Shown here: piece by piece, positions 7,953-16,706 of the stretch | Numbering within the stretch: the stretch's first letter is position 1 | How the letters are laid out: every line of letters starts with the position of its first letter | DNA from: Bradyrhizobium sp. WSM1417 | GTDB lineage: Bacteria > Pseudomonadota > Alphaproteobacteria > Rhizobiales > Xanthobacteraceae | Length of the DNA stretch: 64,000 nt | Assembly (NCBI RefSeq): GCF_000515415.1 | Contig: NZ_KI911783.1 | Coordinates: 536,501 to 600,500 of the forward strand | Reading direction: 5' to 3' | Notes under the pieces: generated by a model | Told to the model about the DNA's origin: nothing | Databases searched by the model: none | Seen by the model: only the letters and a program-made list of their open reading frames with translations | Translations under genes and position numbers: made by a program

Positions 7953-10411
7953 GGCGCGCGCTCTGGGTCCTCGCGGTGCTGCTCAGCCATTGGCGGCGCC
8001 ACAAGATGCAGTTCGCGACGCTCCTGATCGGGCTGATTGCGGCGACCGCGCTGTGGAGCGGCGTGCAGGCGATCAACCAGCAGGCCCGCAACGCCTATGA
8101 CCGCGCCGCGGCAACCTTCGGCGGCGCGCGCACGCCGATGCTGGTCGCACCTGATGCCGCGACCTTCCCGCAGGAATTGTTCGTCAGGCTCCGCCGCGCC
8201 GGCTGGCCGGTCTCGCCGATGCTGGAGGGACGGGTCCAGGTCAACGGGCGTTCGGTCCGGCTGCTCGGCATCGAGCCGGTGACGCTGCCGGTCGATGTCG
8301 GCAACGCACCGCGCCTCGGTGCCGCCGATCTGAGCAGCTTCGTGGCTCCGCCGGGCCAGACGCTGGTGGCGAAGGAAACGATGACCGATTTGCAGGAGCA
8401 GGAGGGCGCGGCACCAGCGATCAGCAACGGCGCAAAACTGCCGCCGCTGCGCGTGCTGCCGCAGCTCGTGCCCGACGTGCTCGTCGTGGATATCGGCGTG
8501 GCGCAGCGCCTGCTGAACAAGCCGGACCAGATCTCGCGGCTGCTGATCGGTAAACCGAAGGGCAAGCTCGCGCCCTTGGCGAGCGTCGTCGGCGACCGCT
8601 TGCAGCGGGTTGAGCCGGATGCGGAGACTGAGCTGGAGCGCCTCACCGACAGCTTTCACCTCAACCTCACTGCGTTCGGCCTGCTGTCGTTCTTCGTCGG
8701 TCTTTTCATCGTCAATTCGGCCGTCGGCCTCGCCTTCGAGCAGCGGCTGCCAATGCTGCGCACGCTGCGGGCCTGCGGTGCCTCGGCGCGACTGGTCAAC
8801 ACCGTGCTGGTTGTCGAGCTCGTGGCGCTGTCGCTGGTCGCAGGCCTGATCGGGCTTGCCTGCGGCTATTTCATTGCGGCCGCGCTCTTGCCCGACGTCG
8901 CAGCATCCCTGCGTGGACTCTATGGCGCGCAGATCCCGGGGCAGCTCAGCTTGCGACCTGAATGGTGGCTCGCCGGGATCGGCATCAGCATTGCCGGCGC
9001 GCTTGTTGCCGCGGCGACCAGCCTGATCAAGGCCGTCAGGATGCCGGTGCTGGCGACCGCGCAGCCGCGCGCCTGGCAACAGAGGCAGCGCCGTTGGCTG
9101 ATCCTGCAAAGCGGAGCTGCCTGCGCCGTGTTCGCGGTCGCGCTGTTGCTGCTCCAGTACGGGCAATCGCTGATCGCGGGCTTTGGCGTGCTGGCAGCGC
9201 TGATGCTCGGCGCCGCGTTGATCCTGCCGGCCTTCCTCGACATCATCCTGCGGGCCGGGCAGCGTTTCGCACGAAGGCCGCTCGCGCTGTGGTTCTGGGC
9301 GGACAGCCGGCAGCAGCTCTCGGGTTTGTCGCTGGCGCTGATGGCGCTGCTGCTCGCGCTCGCCGTCAATGTCGGCGTGTCCACCATGGTGGAAACGTTC
9401 AGCCGCACCTTCATCGGCTGGCTCAACGGGCGGCTCGCAGCCGACGTCTACATCAGCGCCTCCGACAATGCGAAAGGCGTCGCGATCCGCAACTGGCTGA
9501 AGGAGCGCCGCGATGTCGAGGCGATCCTGTCGGGCGGACGCGCCGAGGCGCAGGTACAGGGCCAGCCGGTGGAGCTGCTCGGCCTGCCCGATCATGCGCT
9601 CTATCGCGAGCGCTGGCCGCTGCTGGAAGCCGCGCCCCGTGCCTGGACCCGGCTCGTGCCCGGTAATGCGGCCTTCATCAGCGAGCAGCTGAGCCGCCGC
9701 CTCAACGTCCGCGTCGGTGACGTCGTTGAGGTCCCGGCGCCGGGCGGCACCTGGGAGCTCGACATCGTCGGCATCTATGCCGACTACGGCAATCCCAAGG
9801 GCCAGCTCGCGGTGAATGTCGCGGCGCTGATCCGGCATTTTCCGCAGACGCCGCAGACGCGCATCGGCCTCATTGTCGCAAAGCAGAATATCCCCGGCCT
9901 GATCACGGCGTTGCAGACGCAGTTTGCGCTCGACGACCGCAGCGTCGCCGACCAGGCGACGGTGAAGGCGGAGTCGATCCGGATCTTCAACCGCACCTTT
10001 GCGGTGACGTCGGCACTGAACGCGTTCACGCTCGGCGTCGCCGGCATCGCGCTTCTGACCAGCCTTCTCACGCTGGCGAATTCCCGCCTGCCGCAGCTCG
10101 CGCCGCTCTGGGCGATCGGCATCACACGGCCACGCCTTGCCGCGATCGAATTGACCAAGACGCTGTCGGTCGCGCTGTTCACCTCGCTCCTGGCCGTGCC
10201 ACTCGGGCTGCTGGTGGCGTGGTGCCTGATCGCGATCGTCAACGTGAAGGCGTTCGGCTGGCGGCTGCCGTTTCATGTATTTCCGTTGCAACTGGTCGAG
10301 CTGGTCGCGGTCGCGCTGTTTGCCTCGTTGCTTGCCGCCCTGCTGCCGATGATCCGACTGGCCCGAATGCAGCCGGCGAGCCTCGTCAAGGTGTTTGCCA
10401 ATGAGCGCTGA
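7949..10411 (+). CDS. FtsX-type ABC permease, AttF/AttG-like (820 aa)
   Basis: The protein starts with a membrane helix near residues 10-40 (preceded by SHWRRHKMQF), then a periplasmic domain of about 200 residues, a block of FtsX-type helices (about 230-500), a second periplasmic domain (about 500-650) and three or four C-terminal helices. Two FtsX repeats in one chain is the arrangement of type VII permeases that handle lipids or lipoproteins. The start at 7949 gives an ATGA overlap with the ATPase, chosen over a much longer in-frame extension that lies inside the ATPase gene. The end overlaps the next gene by 11 bases. The substrate is unknown. Confidence 0.85.
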   Translation: MRRALWVLAVLLSHWRRHKMQFATLLIGLIAATALWSGVQAINQQARNAYDRAAATFGGARTPMLVAPDAATFPQELFVRLRRAGWPVSPMLEGRVQVNGRSVRLLGIEPVTLPVDVGNAPRLGAADLSSFVAPPGQTLVAKETMTDLQEQEGAAPAISNGAKLPPLRVLPQLVPDVLVVDIGVAQRLLNKPDQISRLLIGKPKGKLAPLASVVGDRLQRVEPDAETELERLTDSFHLNLTAFGLLSFFVGLFIVNSAVGLAFEQRLPMLRTLRACGASARLVNTVLVVELVALSLVAGLIGLACGYFIAAALLPDVAASLRGLYGAQIPGQLSLRPEWWLAGIGISIAGALVAAATSLIKAVRMPVLATAQPRAWQQRQRRWLILQSGAACAVFAVALLLLQYGQSLIAGFGVLAALMLGAALILPAFLDIILRAGQRFARRPLALWFWADSRQQLSGLSLALMALLLALAVNVGVSTMVETFSRTFIGWLNGRLAADVYISASDNAKGVAIRNWLKERRDVEAILSGGRAEAQVQGQPVELLGLPDHALYRERWPLLEAAPRAWTRLVPGNAAFISEQLSRRLNVRVGDVVEVPAPGGTWELDIVGIYADYGNPKGQLAVNVAALIRHFPQTPQTRIGLIVAKQNIPGLITALQTQFALDDRSVADQATVKAESIRIFNRTFAVTSALNAFTLGVAGIALLTSLLTLANSRLPQLAPLWAIGITRPRLAAIELTKTLSVALFTSLLAVPLGLLVAWCLIAIVNVKAFGWRLPFHVFPLQLVELVAVALFASLLAALLPMIRLARMQPASLVKVFANER

Positions 10412-11483
10412 CAGGATCTCGCGACGCACCTTCGCCGGCGGCATCGCCGCACTCGCGGCAGTCCGCCGCGCGGGCGCACAAGGCTATGCCGGGCTCGGCG
10501 CGACGGCCGACGGCTTTGCCAAAGTGACGCCGGGAAAGACACTCGCCTTTCCGGCCGATCACGGGCCGCATCCGGAGTTTCGCATCGAGTGGTGGTATCT
10601 CACGGCGAATCTCGTCGATGCCAGCGGCGCGGCTTGCGGCCTGCAATGGACGCTGTTTCGCCAGGCGACGCAGCCGGGACCGCAGGGCGAAGGCTGGGCC
10701 AATCAGCAGGTGTGGATGGCGCATGCGGCGGTGACGCGCGCCGATACCCACCGTATCAACGAGCTGTTTTCCCGCGGCGGTGTGGGACAGGCCGGCGTCA
10801 CGGCGAAACCGTTCTCAGCCTGGATCGACGATTGGGCGATGAACGGATCCGAGCACACTGAAGATCGCACCTTGGCGCCGCTGACGCTGAAGGCCGCTGG
10901 CACCGACTTCAGTTACGCGCTGACGCTTGAGGCCGATCGTCCGGTGGCGCTGCAGGGCGACGGCGGCTACAGCCGCAAGTCGGAGCGCGGACAGGCCTCC
11001 TATTATTACAGCCAGCCGTTTTACCGCGCCCGCGGCACGCTCAGCATCGACGACGGGACGGTCGATGTTTCCGGCCAGGCCTGGATGGACCGCGAATGGA
11101 GCAGCCAGCCGCTCGACGCCGACCAGACCGGCTGGGACTGGCTGTCGCTGCATCTCGCGTCCGGCGACAAGCTGATGCTGTACCGGCTGCGCCAGAAGGA
11201 CGGCCAAAATTATCCGTTCGGCAACTGGATCTCCGCCGCCGGCGACACGCACATGATTGCGGGCGACGACATCCAGATGAGTCCGAAGGCGACCGCCGAG
11301 GTCGCGGGACACAAGCTGCCGGTGGAATGGCAGATCGCGATTCCCTCGCGGTCGTTCTCGATCCTGTGCAAGCCGCTCAATCCAAAGGCGTGGATGGGGA
11401 CCGGCTTTTCCTATTGGGAAGGACCGATCAGCTTTGCCGGCACGCATGACGGCGTTGGCTATCTCGAGCTGACCGGGTATTGA
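10401..11483 (+). CDS. AttH/CrtC-like lipocalin-domain protein with Tat signal
   Basis: The 360-aa product has a twin-arginine leader (DRISRRTFAGGIAALAA, residues 4-20) and then a two-barrel lipocalin-like fold shared by AttH and carotenoid 1,2-hydratase CrtC: PHPEFRIEWWYLTANL near the start and GQAWMDREWSSQPL in the middle are hallmarks. The known family is the AttH component next to AttEFG transporters; enzymatic activity has not been demonstrated for that branch. Here it overlaps the permease gene by 11 bases, so the three genes are co-translated. It probably works in the periplasm with the transporter on a hydrophobic substrate. Confidence 0.82.
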   Translation: MSADRISRRTFAGGIAALAAVRRAGAQGYAGLGATADGFAKVTPGKTLAFPADHGPHPEFRIEWWYLTANLVDASGAACGLQWTLFRQATQPGPQGEGWANQQVWMAHAAVTRADTHRINELFSRGGVGQAGVTAKPFSAWIDDWAMNGSEHTEDRTLAPLTLKAAGTDFSYALTLEADRPVALQGDGGYSRKSERGQASYYYSQPFYRARGTLSIDDGTVDVSGQAWMDREWSSQPLDADQTGWDWLSLHLASGDKLMLYRLRQKDGQNYPFGNWISAAGDTHMIAGDDIQMSPKATAEVAGHKLPVEWQIAIPSRSFSILCKPLNPKAWMGTGFSYWEGPISFAGTHDGVGYLELTGY

Positions 11484-11510
11484 ACCGGGACCTCTTCGAA
11501 GGGACTAGCG

Positions 11511-11897
11511 ATGCATCACCTCACCGCCCTCGTCACGCTGCTGGCGATCCTGTTCTAGTTTTTCACCACCATCAACGTGTCGCGCGCGCGCACCAAGACC
11601 GGCGTCAAGGTGCCGGCAATGTCTGGCCATCCGGATTTTGAACGCGCGTTCCGGATCCAGATGAACACGCTGGAATGGATGCCGATCTTCCTGCCGTCGC
11701 TCTGGCTGTTTGCGATTTACATCAATGATGCCGGTGCAGCGGCGATCGGCGCGGTCTGGATCGTCGGCCGCATCGTCTACTTCATCGGATATTCGAAGGC
11801 CGCCGCAAAACGCGGCCCGGGATTTTTTATTCAGGGTATTGCGGCCATCGCGCTGTGGGCGGGGGCGTTGGGCGCGGTGGTGCTGCGGCTGGTGTGA
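11511..11897 (+). pseudogene. MAPEG-family membrane protein with in-frame TAG at codon 16
   Basis: From ATG 11511 the frame reads MHHLTALVTLLAILF, then TAG (11556-11558), then FFTTINVSRARTKTG and a full MAPEG domain to 11897 (PDFERAFRIQMNTLEW, LPSLWLF, VGRIVYFIGYSKAA). MAPEG proteins are about 130-aa four-helix membrane enzymes of eicosanoid/glutathione metabolism; the stop sits in the middle of helix 1 where an aromatic residue, usually tyrosine, is expected. A single base change (TAT/TAC to TAG) would explain it. A GTG at 11577 could still give a 106-aa product lacking helix 1. Either the gene is dead, or it is read through or re-initiated. Confidence 0.8.
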
Positions 11898-11924
11898 GGG
11901 GCGGGCTGTTCCTACACACTCGGC

Positions 11925-12045
11925 GTCGTCCTGGCGAAAGCCAGGACCCATAACCACAGGGCATGGTTGTGGGCACGATCGTGGCCACAGTTTGTTTCAA
12001 CAATTGCCGGCTGGGGTAATGGGTCCTGGCTTTCGCCAGGACGAC
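11925..12045. repeat. Palindromic element, family 1 (CTGGCGAAAGCCAG subtype)
   Basis: Inverted arms (11925-11952, 12018-12045) carry compensatory changes relative to the copies at 4154 and 5643: CCTGGCGAAAGCCAGG replaces CCCGGCGAAGGCCGGG in both arms. It lies between the convergent MAPEG pseudogene and the binding-protein gene. Confidence 0.9.
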
Positions 12046-12071
12046 ATCTCGCTTTTTAAGCCGCCGTCATC

Positions 12072-13265
12072 TCACTTCGTCAGCGGACAGCCGCTCTCCT
12101 TGGCAGTGAAGAACGCCTTGTCGCCGGGAACGACCGCGAGCTGCTTGTAATAATCCCAGGGCTTCTTCGATTCCGAGGGCTTCTTGACCTCGAACAAATA
12201 CATGTCGTGGACCATGCGGCCGTTCTCGAGCACCTTGCCGCCTTGCGCGAAGTCGTCGTCGACCGGCAGCTCCTTCAGTTTCTTGGCGACCGCATCCGGA
12301 TCCTTGGTGCCGGCGGCTTTGACCGCCTTGAGATAGCTCAGCGTCGCCGAATAGGTGCCGGCCTGGATCATGTTCGGCATCCGGCCGGTGCGCTTGAGAA
12401 AGCGTTCGCCGAGATTGCGCGTGCGGTCGTTGATATCCCAGTAATAGCCCTCGGTCAGCACCAGGCCTTGCGCGGCCTGCAAGCCGAGGCCGTTCACTTC
12501 GGCGAGCGTCATCAGGAGACCCGCGAGCTTCTGGCCACCGGAGACGATGCCGAACTCGGACGCCTGCTTGATCGAGTTGGTGGTGTCGAGGCCGGCATTG
12601 GCAAGGCCGACGATCTTCGCCTTCGAGCTCTGCGCCTGGAGCAGGAAGGAGGAGAAGTCCGAGGAGTTGAGCGGCACGCGCACAGAACCCAGCACCTTGC
12701 CGCCATTAGCCGTGACGATCTCGCTGGTGTCCTTCTCGAGCGCATAGCCGAAGGCGTAGTCCGCGGTGAGGAAGAACCAGCTGTCGCCGCCGGCCTTGGT
12801 CAGCGAGCCGCCGGTGCCGACGCCGAGCGCGCGAGTGTCATAGGCCCAGTGGAAACCGTAGGGCTGGCAGGCATCGCCGGTGAGGCGCGAGGTCGCAGCG
12901 CCGACGACGATGTCGATCTTCTTCTTTTCCTTGGAGAGCTCGTGGATCGCGAGCGCGACCGATGAGGTCGTCAGCTCCGTGATCATGTCGACATTCTCGA
13001 CGTCATACCAGCGGCGCGCGATCGAGGTCGCAAGATCCGGCTTGTTCTGGTGGTCGGCGGTGACGAGTTCCACCTTCTGCCCCAGCACCTCGCCGCCGAA
13101 ATCCTCGATCGCCATCCTGGCGGCCTCGACCGACCATTTGCCGCCGTAATCGGCATAGACGCCGGACTGGTCGTTGAGGATGCCGATCTTGACGCCTTGC
13201 GCAGAGGCCGGCTCGGCCAGCAACAGGGCGGAGCTTGCGACAGCGGCCAAAAGTGCTGATTTCAT
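12072..13265 (-). CDS. LivK-type ABC substrate-binding protein
   Basis: The 397-aa protein has a Sec signal peptide (cleavage near ASAQG, residue 23) followed by a Peripla_BP_6 fold: VKIGILNDQSGVYADYGG, then VELVTADHQNKPDLATSIAR and WFFLTADYAFGYALEKD in the second lobe. Such proteins deliver amino acids, aromatic acids or other small molecules to Liv-type transporters. No permease or ATPase gene is adjacent, so it is an orphan that must use a transporter encoded elsewhere. The start at 13265 was chosen from the signal peptide; a longer in-frame extension has no signal-like sequence. Confidence 0.85.
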   Translation of the reverse strand: MKSALLAAVASSALLLAEPASAQGVKIGILNDQSGVYADYGGKWSVEAARMAIEDFGGEVLGQKVELVTADHQNKPDLATSIARRWYDVENVDMITELTTSSVALAIHELSKEKKKIDIVVGAATSRLTGDACQPYGFHWAYDTRALGVGTGGSLTKAGGDSWFFLTADYAFGYALEKDTSEIVTANGGKVLGSVRVPLNSSDFSSFLLQAQSSKAKIVGLANAGLDTTNSIKQASEFGIVSGGQKLAGLLMTLAEVNGLGLQAAQGLVLTEGYYWDINDRTRNLGERFLKRTGRMPNMIQAGTYSATLSYLKAVKAAGTKDPDAVAKKLKELPVDDDFAQGGKVLENGRMVHDMYLFEVKKPSESKKPWDYYKQLAVVPGDKAFFTAKESGCPLTK

Positions 13266-13389
13266 TCGTTGGCTCCCAGCAGTTTTCTGTTTTGAAATCG
13301 CGCGGATACTAGTGAAGAACCCCGCGCCTGCCCATCCATTTCGGCCTAGGCCGTTAGTATGGGCGCGGCCATCTTGATGAGGAGCTGCC

Positions 13390-13529
13390 GTCGTCCTGGA
13401 CAAGCGAGCGGAGCGAGCGCTGATCCAGGACCCATTAGCCCAGGGAGCAGTTTGGCGAAGTCTCGGAGTTAGCAGCTCGCACAGCAACCACTCCCTGGGG
13501 TAGTGGGTCCTGGCTTTCGCCAGGACGAC
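13390..13529. repeat. Palindromic element, family 1, interrupted left arm
   Basis: The right arm (13502-13529) is intact, but the left arm is split: GTCGTCCTGG (13390-13399) is followed by a GAGCGGAGCGAGCGC-like insert before CCAGGACCCATTA. The inner segment (GGCGAAGTCTCGGAGTTA) is shared with the copy at 26714, showing that the whole element and not just its arms is conserved. It lies between the RND gene and the LivK-like gene. Confidence 0.85.
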
Positions 13530-13541
13530 ATTGGAGGGGAA

Positions 13542-16500
13542 TCAGGCCACCGCCTTCGGCTTGCCCTCGTTCTTCCCCTCGGCCAGGTTCCGCACCACCA
13601 CGTAGAAGATCGGCGTGAACAACAGCCCGAACAGGGTGACGCCGATCATGCCGAAGAACACGGCGACGCCGACGGCTTGCCGCATCTCCGAGCCCGAGCC
13701 CGACGAGATCACCAGCGGCAGCACGCCAAGGATGAAGGCGAAGGACGTCATCAGGATCGGCCGCAGGCGCAGGCGGCAGGCGTCGATCACGGCCTCGAGC
13801 CGCGGCTTGCCTTCGTTCTCGATGTCGCGCGCGAACTCGACGATCAGGATCGCGTTCTTTGCCGCCAGCCCCACTAGCACGACGAAACCGATCTGAGTGA
13901 GGATGTTGACGTCCTGCCCCATGATGCGCACGCCGATGGTGGCGGCCAACAGGCACATTGGCACGATCAGGATCACCGCGAACGGCAAGGTCCAGCTGCC
14001 ATATTGCGCGGCGAGGACGAGATAGACGAACAGCACGCAGATCGGGAACACGTAGAGACCCGCATTGCCGCCCGTGATCTGCTGGTAGGACAGATCAGTC
14101 CATTCGAAGGTGAAGCCGCTCGGCAGGGTGTCGTCGGCGAGCTTCTTGATCGCGTTGAGCGCGGTGGTCGAGCTGGTGCCCGGCGCCGGCTCGCCCTGCA
14201 GTTCGGACGCCGCGTAGAGATTGTAGCGCGCGACACGGTCAGGGCCGGAAACATCCTTGAAGTCGACCACGCTGCCGAGCATCACCATGTCGCCGGAGGC
14301 GTTGCGCGTGCGCAGGCGCGAGAGGTCGCTTGGTTCTTTGCGGAACGGGAAGTCGGCCTGCGCGGTGACGTGGTAGGTGCGACCGAACAGGTTGAAGTCG
14401 TTGACATAGGTCGATCCGAAATAGGTCTGGATCGTGTCGTTGATGCCGGCGATGGGAACTCCGAGCTTCTGCGCCTTGGTGCGGTCGATGTCGACGAAGA
14501 GCTGCGGCGTGTTGGCCGAGAACGGGGAGAACACGGAGGGAGCGAGCAGCGAGGGCGATTTGCGCGCTGCGGCGACAAGCTCGTCAGTAGCCGCGGCGAG
14601 CATCTCCGGCCCACGGCCCTGGCGGTCCTGGATGCGGATGGTGAAGCCGCCGCCGGTGCCGATGCCCGGCACGGCCGGCGGTGGAATCACGATGATGAAG
14701 GCACCCTGAATCGCGGCCAGGCGCTTGCGTAGATCGACCGTGATGGCGTTCGCAGACAATCCCTTCTTGATCCGCGCCTCGGGCTCGTCGAACACCGGGA
14801 AGAGCGCCGCCGCGTTGCCGGCCTGCGTGCGCGTCGCGCCGGAGAAGCCCGCGAAAGCGGCGACGCGGACGATACCGGGCGTATCCAGCGAGATCCGTTC
14901 GATCTCGCGCACGACCTCGGTGGTGCGCGCCAGCGAGGCCGCGCCCGGCAATTGCACGGAGATGATGACGTAGCCGCGATCCTGCGCCGGAATGAAGCCC
15001 TGCGACGTGGTGGCGATCAGCCAGCCGGCGCTGCCGATCAGCACGACGTAGACCAGGATCATCACCACCGAATGCCGGATCACGAAATTGGCGAGGCCGG
15101 CGTAGCCATGCGCGAGACGGTCGAACAGGCGGTTAAAAAGGCCTGTGAAAGCATTCCAGCCGCGGGCGAGGATATTCCAGCGCGCCGGCGGCCGCTTCTC
15201 CTCGTGCGGGACGAGGAGAAGCGAAGCCAGCGCCGGCGATAGTGTCAATGAGCAGAAGCAGGAGATTGCGGTCGCGACCGCAATGGTGACGGCGAATTGC
15301 TGAAAGAACTGCCCGGATATGCCGCCCAGAAACGCAGTCGGGACGAACACCGCGCACAGCACCAGCGCGATCGACACCAATGCGCCGCCGACCTCCTCCA
15401 TGGTCTTCAGCGCGGCATCGCGCCGGCTCATGCCATGCTCGAGATGCCGCTCGACATTCTCGACCACCACGATGGCATCGTCGACCACAATGCCGACGGC
15501 GAGAACGAGGCCGAACAGCGTGAGATTGTTGATCGAGAAGCCGAGCGCCGCCATCACCGCGAAGGTGCCGACCAGCGAAACCGGGATCGCGATGATCGGA
15601 ATGATCGCAGGCCGCCATCCCTGCAGGAACACCAGCACGACGATGACCACGAGCAACATGGCCTCGTAGATGGTCTTGATCAGCTCATGGACGGACTGCG
15701 CGATGAACTCGGTCGGGTTGTAGCCGATATTGAAGTCGAGGCCTTTCGGAAAGGTCTCCTTCAACTTCGTCATCGTGTCCGAGATGTGCTTCGCGGTCGC
15801 GAGGGCGTTCGATCCCGGCCGTTGCGTCACCAGCATCGCGACCGCCGATTTGCGCAGCAGGAAGCTGTTGGTGGAGTAGGCGAGAGCACCAAGCTCGATA
15901 CGGGCGACGTCACGCAGGCGCACCGTGCGGCCGTCAGAGCCGGCCTTGATCAGGATGTCCTCGAACTGCTTCTGGTCTTTCAATCGCCCGGTGAAGGTGA
16001 GGTTCGGCTGGAAGGCGCGGTCGGCGATCGGCGGCTCGGCGATCTGGCCGCCCGCGATCTGCACGTTCTGCGCGCGGATCGCAGCGAGCACCTCAGTCGC
16101 GGTCAGGCCGAGATTGGCGATCCGGTCTGGATCGAGCCACAACCGCATTGAATAGTCGCGTGCGCCGAAGATCTGGATGTCGCCGACGCCATCGATGCGG
16201 AGCAGTTGGTCGCGGACCTGCAGCAGCGCGTAATTGGAAATGTAGAGCTGGTCGAACGTGTCGTCGGGCGACAGCATGAACACGACCATCAGGATGTCGG
16301 GCGAGTTCTTGCGCGTGGTGACGCCGTTGCGCTGAACCTCTTCAGGCAAACGCGGTTGCGCGATCGCGACGCGGTTCTGCACCAGCACCTGGGCCTTGTC
16401 GAGATCGGTGCCGAGCTTGAAAGTGACGGTGATGGTGAGCTGGCCGTTCGAGGTCGCCTGGCTGTAGAGATACAGCATGTCCTCGACGCCGTTGATCTCC

Positions 16501-16706
16501 TGCTCGATGGGCGCTGCAACCGTGTCGGACACAGTCTGCGCGGAGGCGCCGGGATATTGCGTGGTGACGACGACGGTCGGCGGCACCACCTGCGGATATT
16601 CGGAGACTGGCAGCGTGGTGTACGCCAGCGCGCCGACGATCAGCAGCACGATCGACAGCACCATCGCGAGAATGGGCTGGTTGATGGAGAGACGGCCGAG
16701 ATTCAT
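13542..16706 (-). CDS. RND multidrug efflux permease (HAE1 type)
   Basis: At 1054 aa this matches AcrB/MexB-type inner-membrane pumps. The N-terminus has the usual start (NLGRLSINQPILAMVLSI) and PVSEYPQV; the TM4 proton-relay motif GIVVDDAIVVVENVERH is present, as is the late EFARDIENEG segment. It has two large periplasmic loops (about 30-330 and 560-870). The pump exports hydrophobic compounds with an adaptor and a TolC-like channel. The adaptor gene overlaps its start by four bases; no outer-membrane channel gene or TetR repressor is adjacent, so the channel must be shared. Confidence 0.95.
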   Translation of the reverse strand: MNLGRLSINQPILAMVLSIVLLIVGALAYTTLPVSEYPQVVPPTVVVTTQYPGASAQTVSDTVAAPIEQEINGVEDMLYLYSQATSNGQLTITVTFKLGTDLDKAQVLVQNRVAIAQPRLPEEVQRNGVTTRKNSPDILMVVFMLSPDDTFDQLYISNYALLQVRDQLLRIDGVGDIQIFGARDYSMRLWLDPDRIANLGLTATEVLAAIRAQNVQIAGGQIAEPPIADRAFQPNLTFTGRLKDQKQFEDILIKAGSDGRTVRLRDVARIELGALAYSTNSFLLRKSAVAMLVTQRPGSNALATAKHISDTMTKLKETFPKGLDFNIGYNPTEFIAQSVHELIKTIYEAMLLVVIVVLVFLQGWRPAIIPIIAIPVSLVGTFAVMAALGFSINNLTLFGLVLAVGIVVDDAIVVVENVERHLEHGMSRRDAALKTMEEVGGALVSIALVLCAVFVPTAFLGGISGQFFQQFAVTIAVATAISCFCSLTLSPALASLLLVPHEEKRPPARWNILARGWNAFTGLFNRLFDRLAHGYAGLANFVIRHSVVMILVYVVLIGSAGWLIATTSQGFIPAQDRGYVIISVQLPGAASLARTTEVVREIERISLDTPGIVRVAAFAGFSGATRTQAGNAAALFPVFDEPEARIKKGLSANAITVDLRKRLAAIQGAFIIVIPPPAVPGIGTGGGFTIRIQDRQGRGPEMLAAATDELVAAARKSPSLLAPSVFSPFSANTPQLFVDIDRTKAQKLGVPIAGINDTIQTYFGSTYVNDFNLFGRTYHVTAQADFPFRKEPSDLSRLRTRNASGDMVMLGSVVDFKDVSGPDRVARYNLYAASELQGEPAPGTSSTTALNAIKKLADDTLPSGFTFEWTDLSYQQITGGNAGLYVFPICVLFVYLVLAAQYGSWTLPFAVILIVPMCLLAATIGVRIMGQDVNILTQIGFVVLVGLAAKNAILIVEFARDIENEGKPRLEAVIDACRLRLRPILMTSFAFILGVLPLVISSGSGSEMRQAVGVAVFFGMIGVTLFGLLFTPIFYVVVRNLAEGKNEGKPKAVA

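Noticed and set aside
7700..10444. Very long open frame on the minus strand opposite the ABC permease
   Set aside because: Arginine/glutamine/histidine-rich translation without motifs; it mirrors the codon bias of the real plus-strand gene, which has clear membrane segments and operon overlaps.
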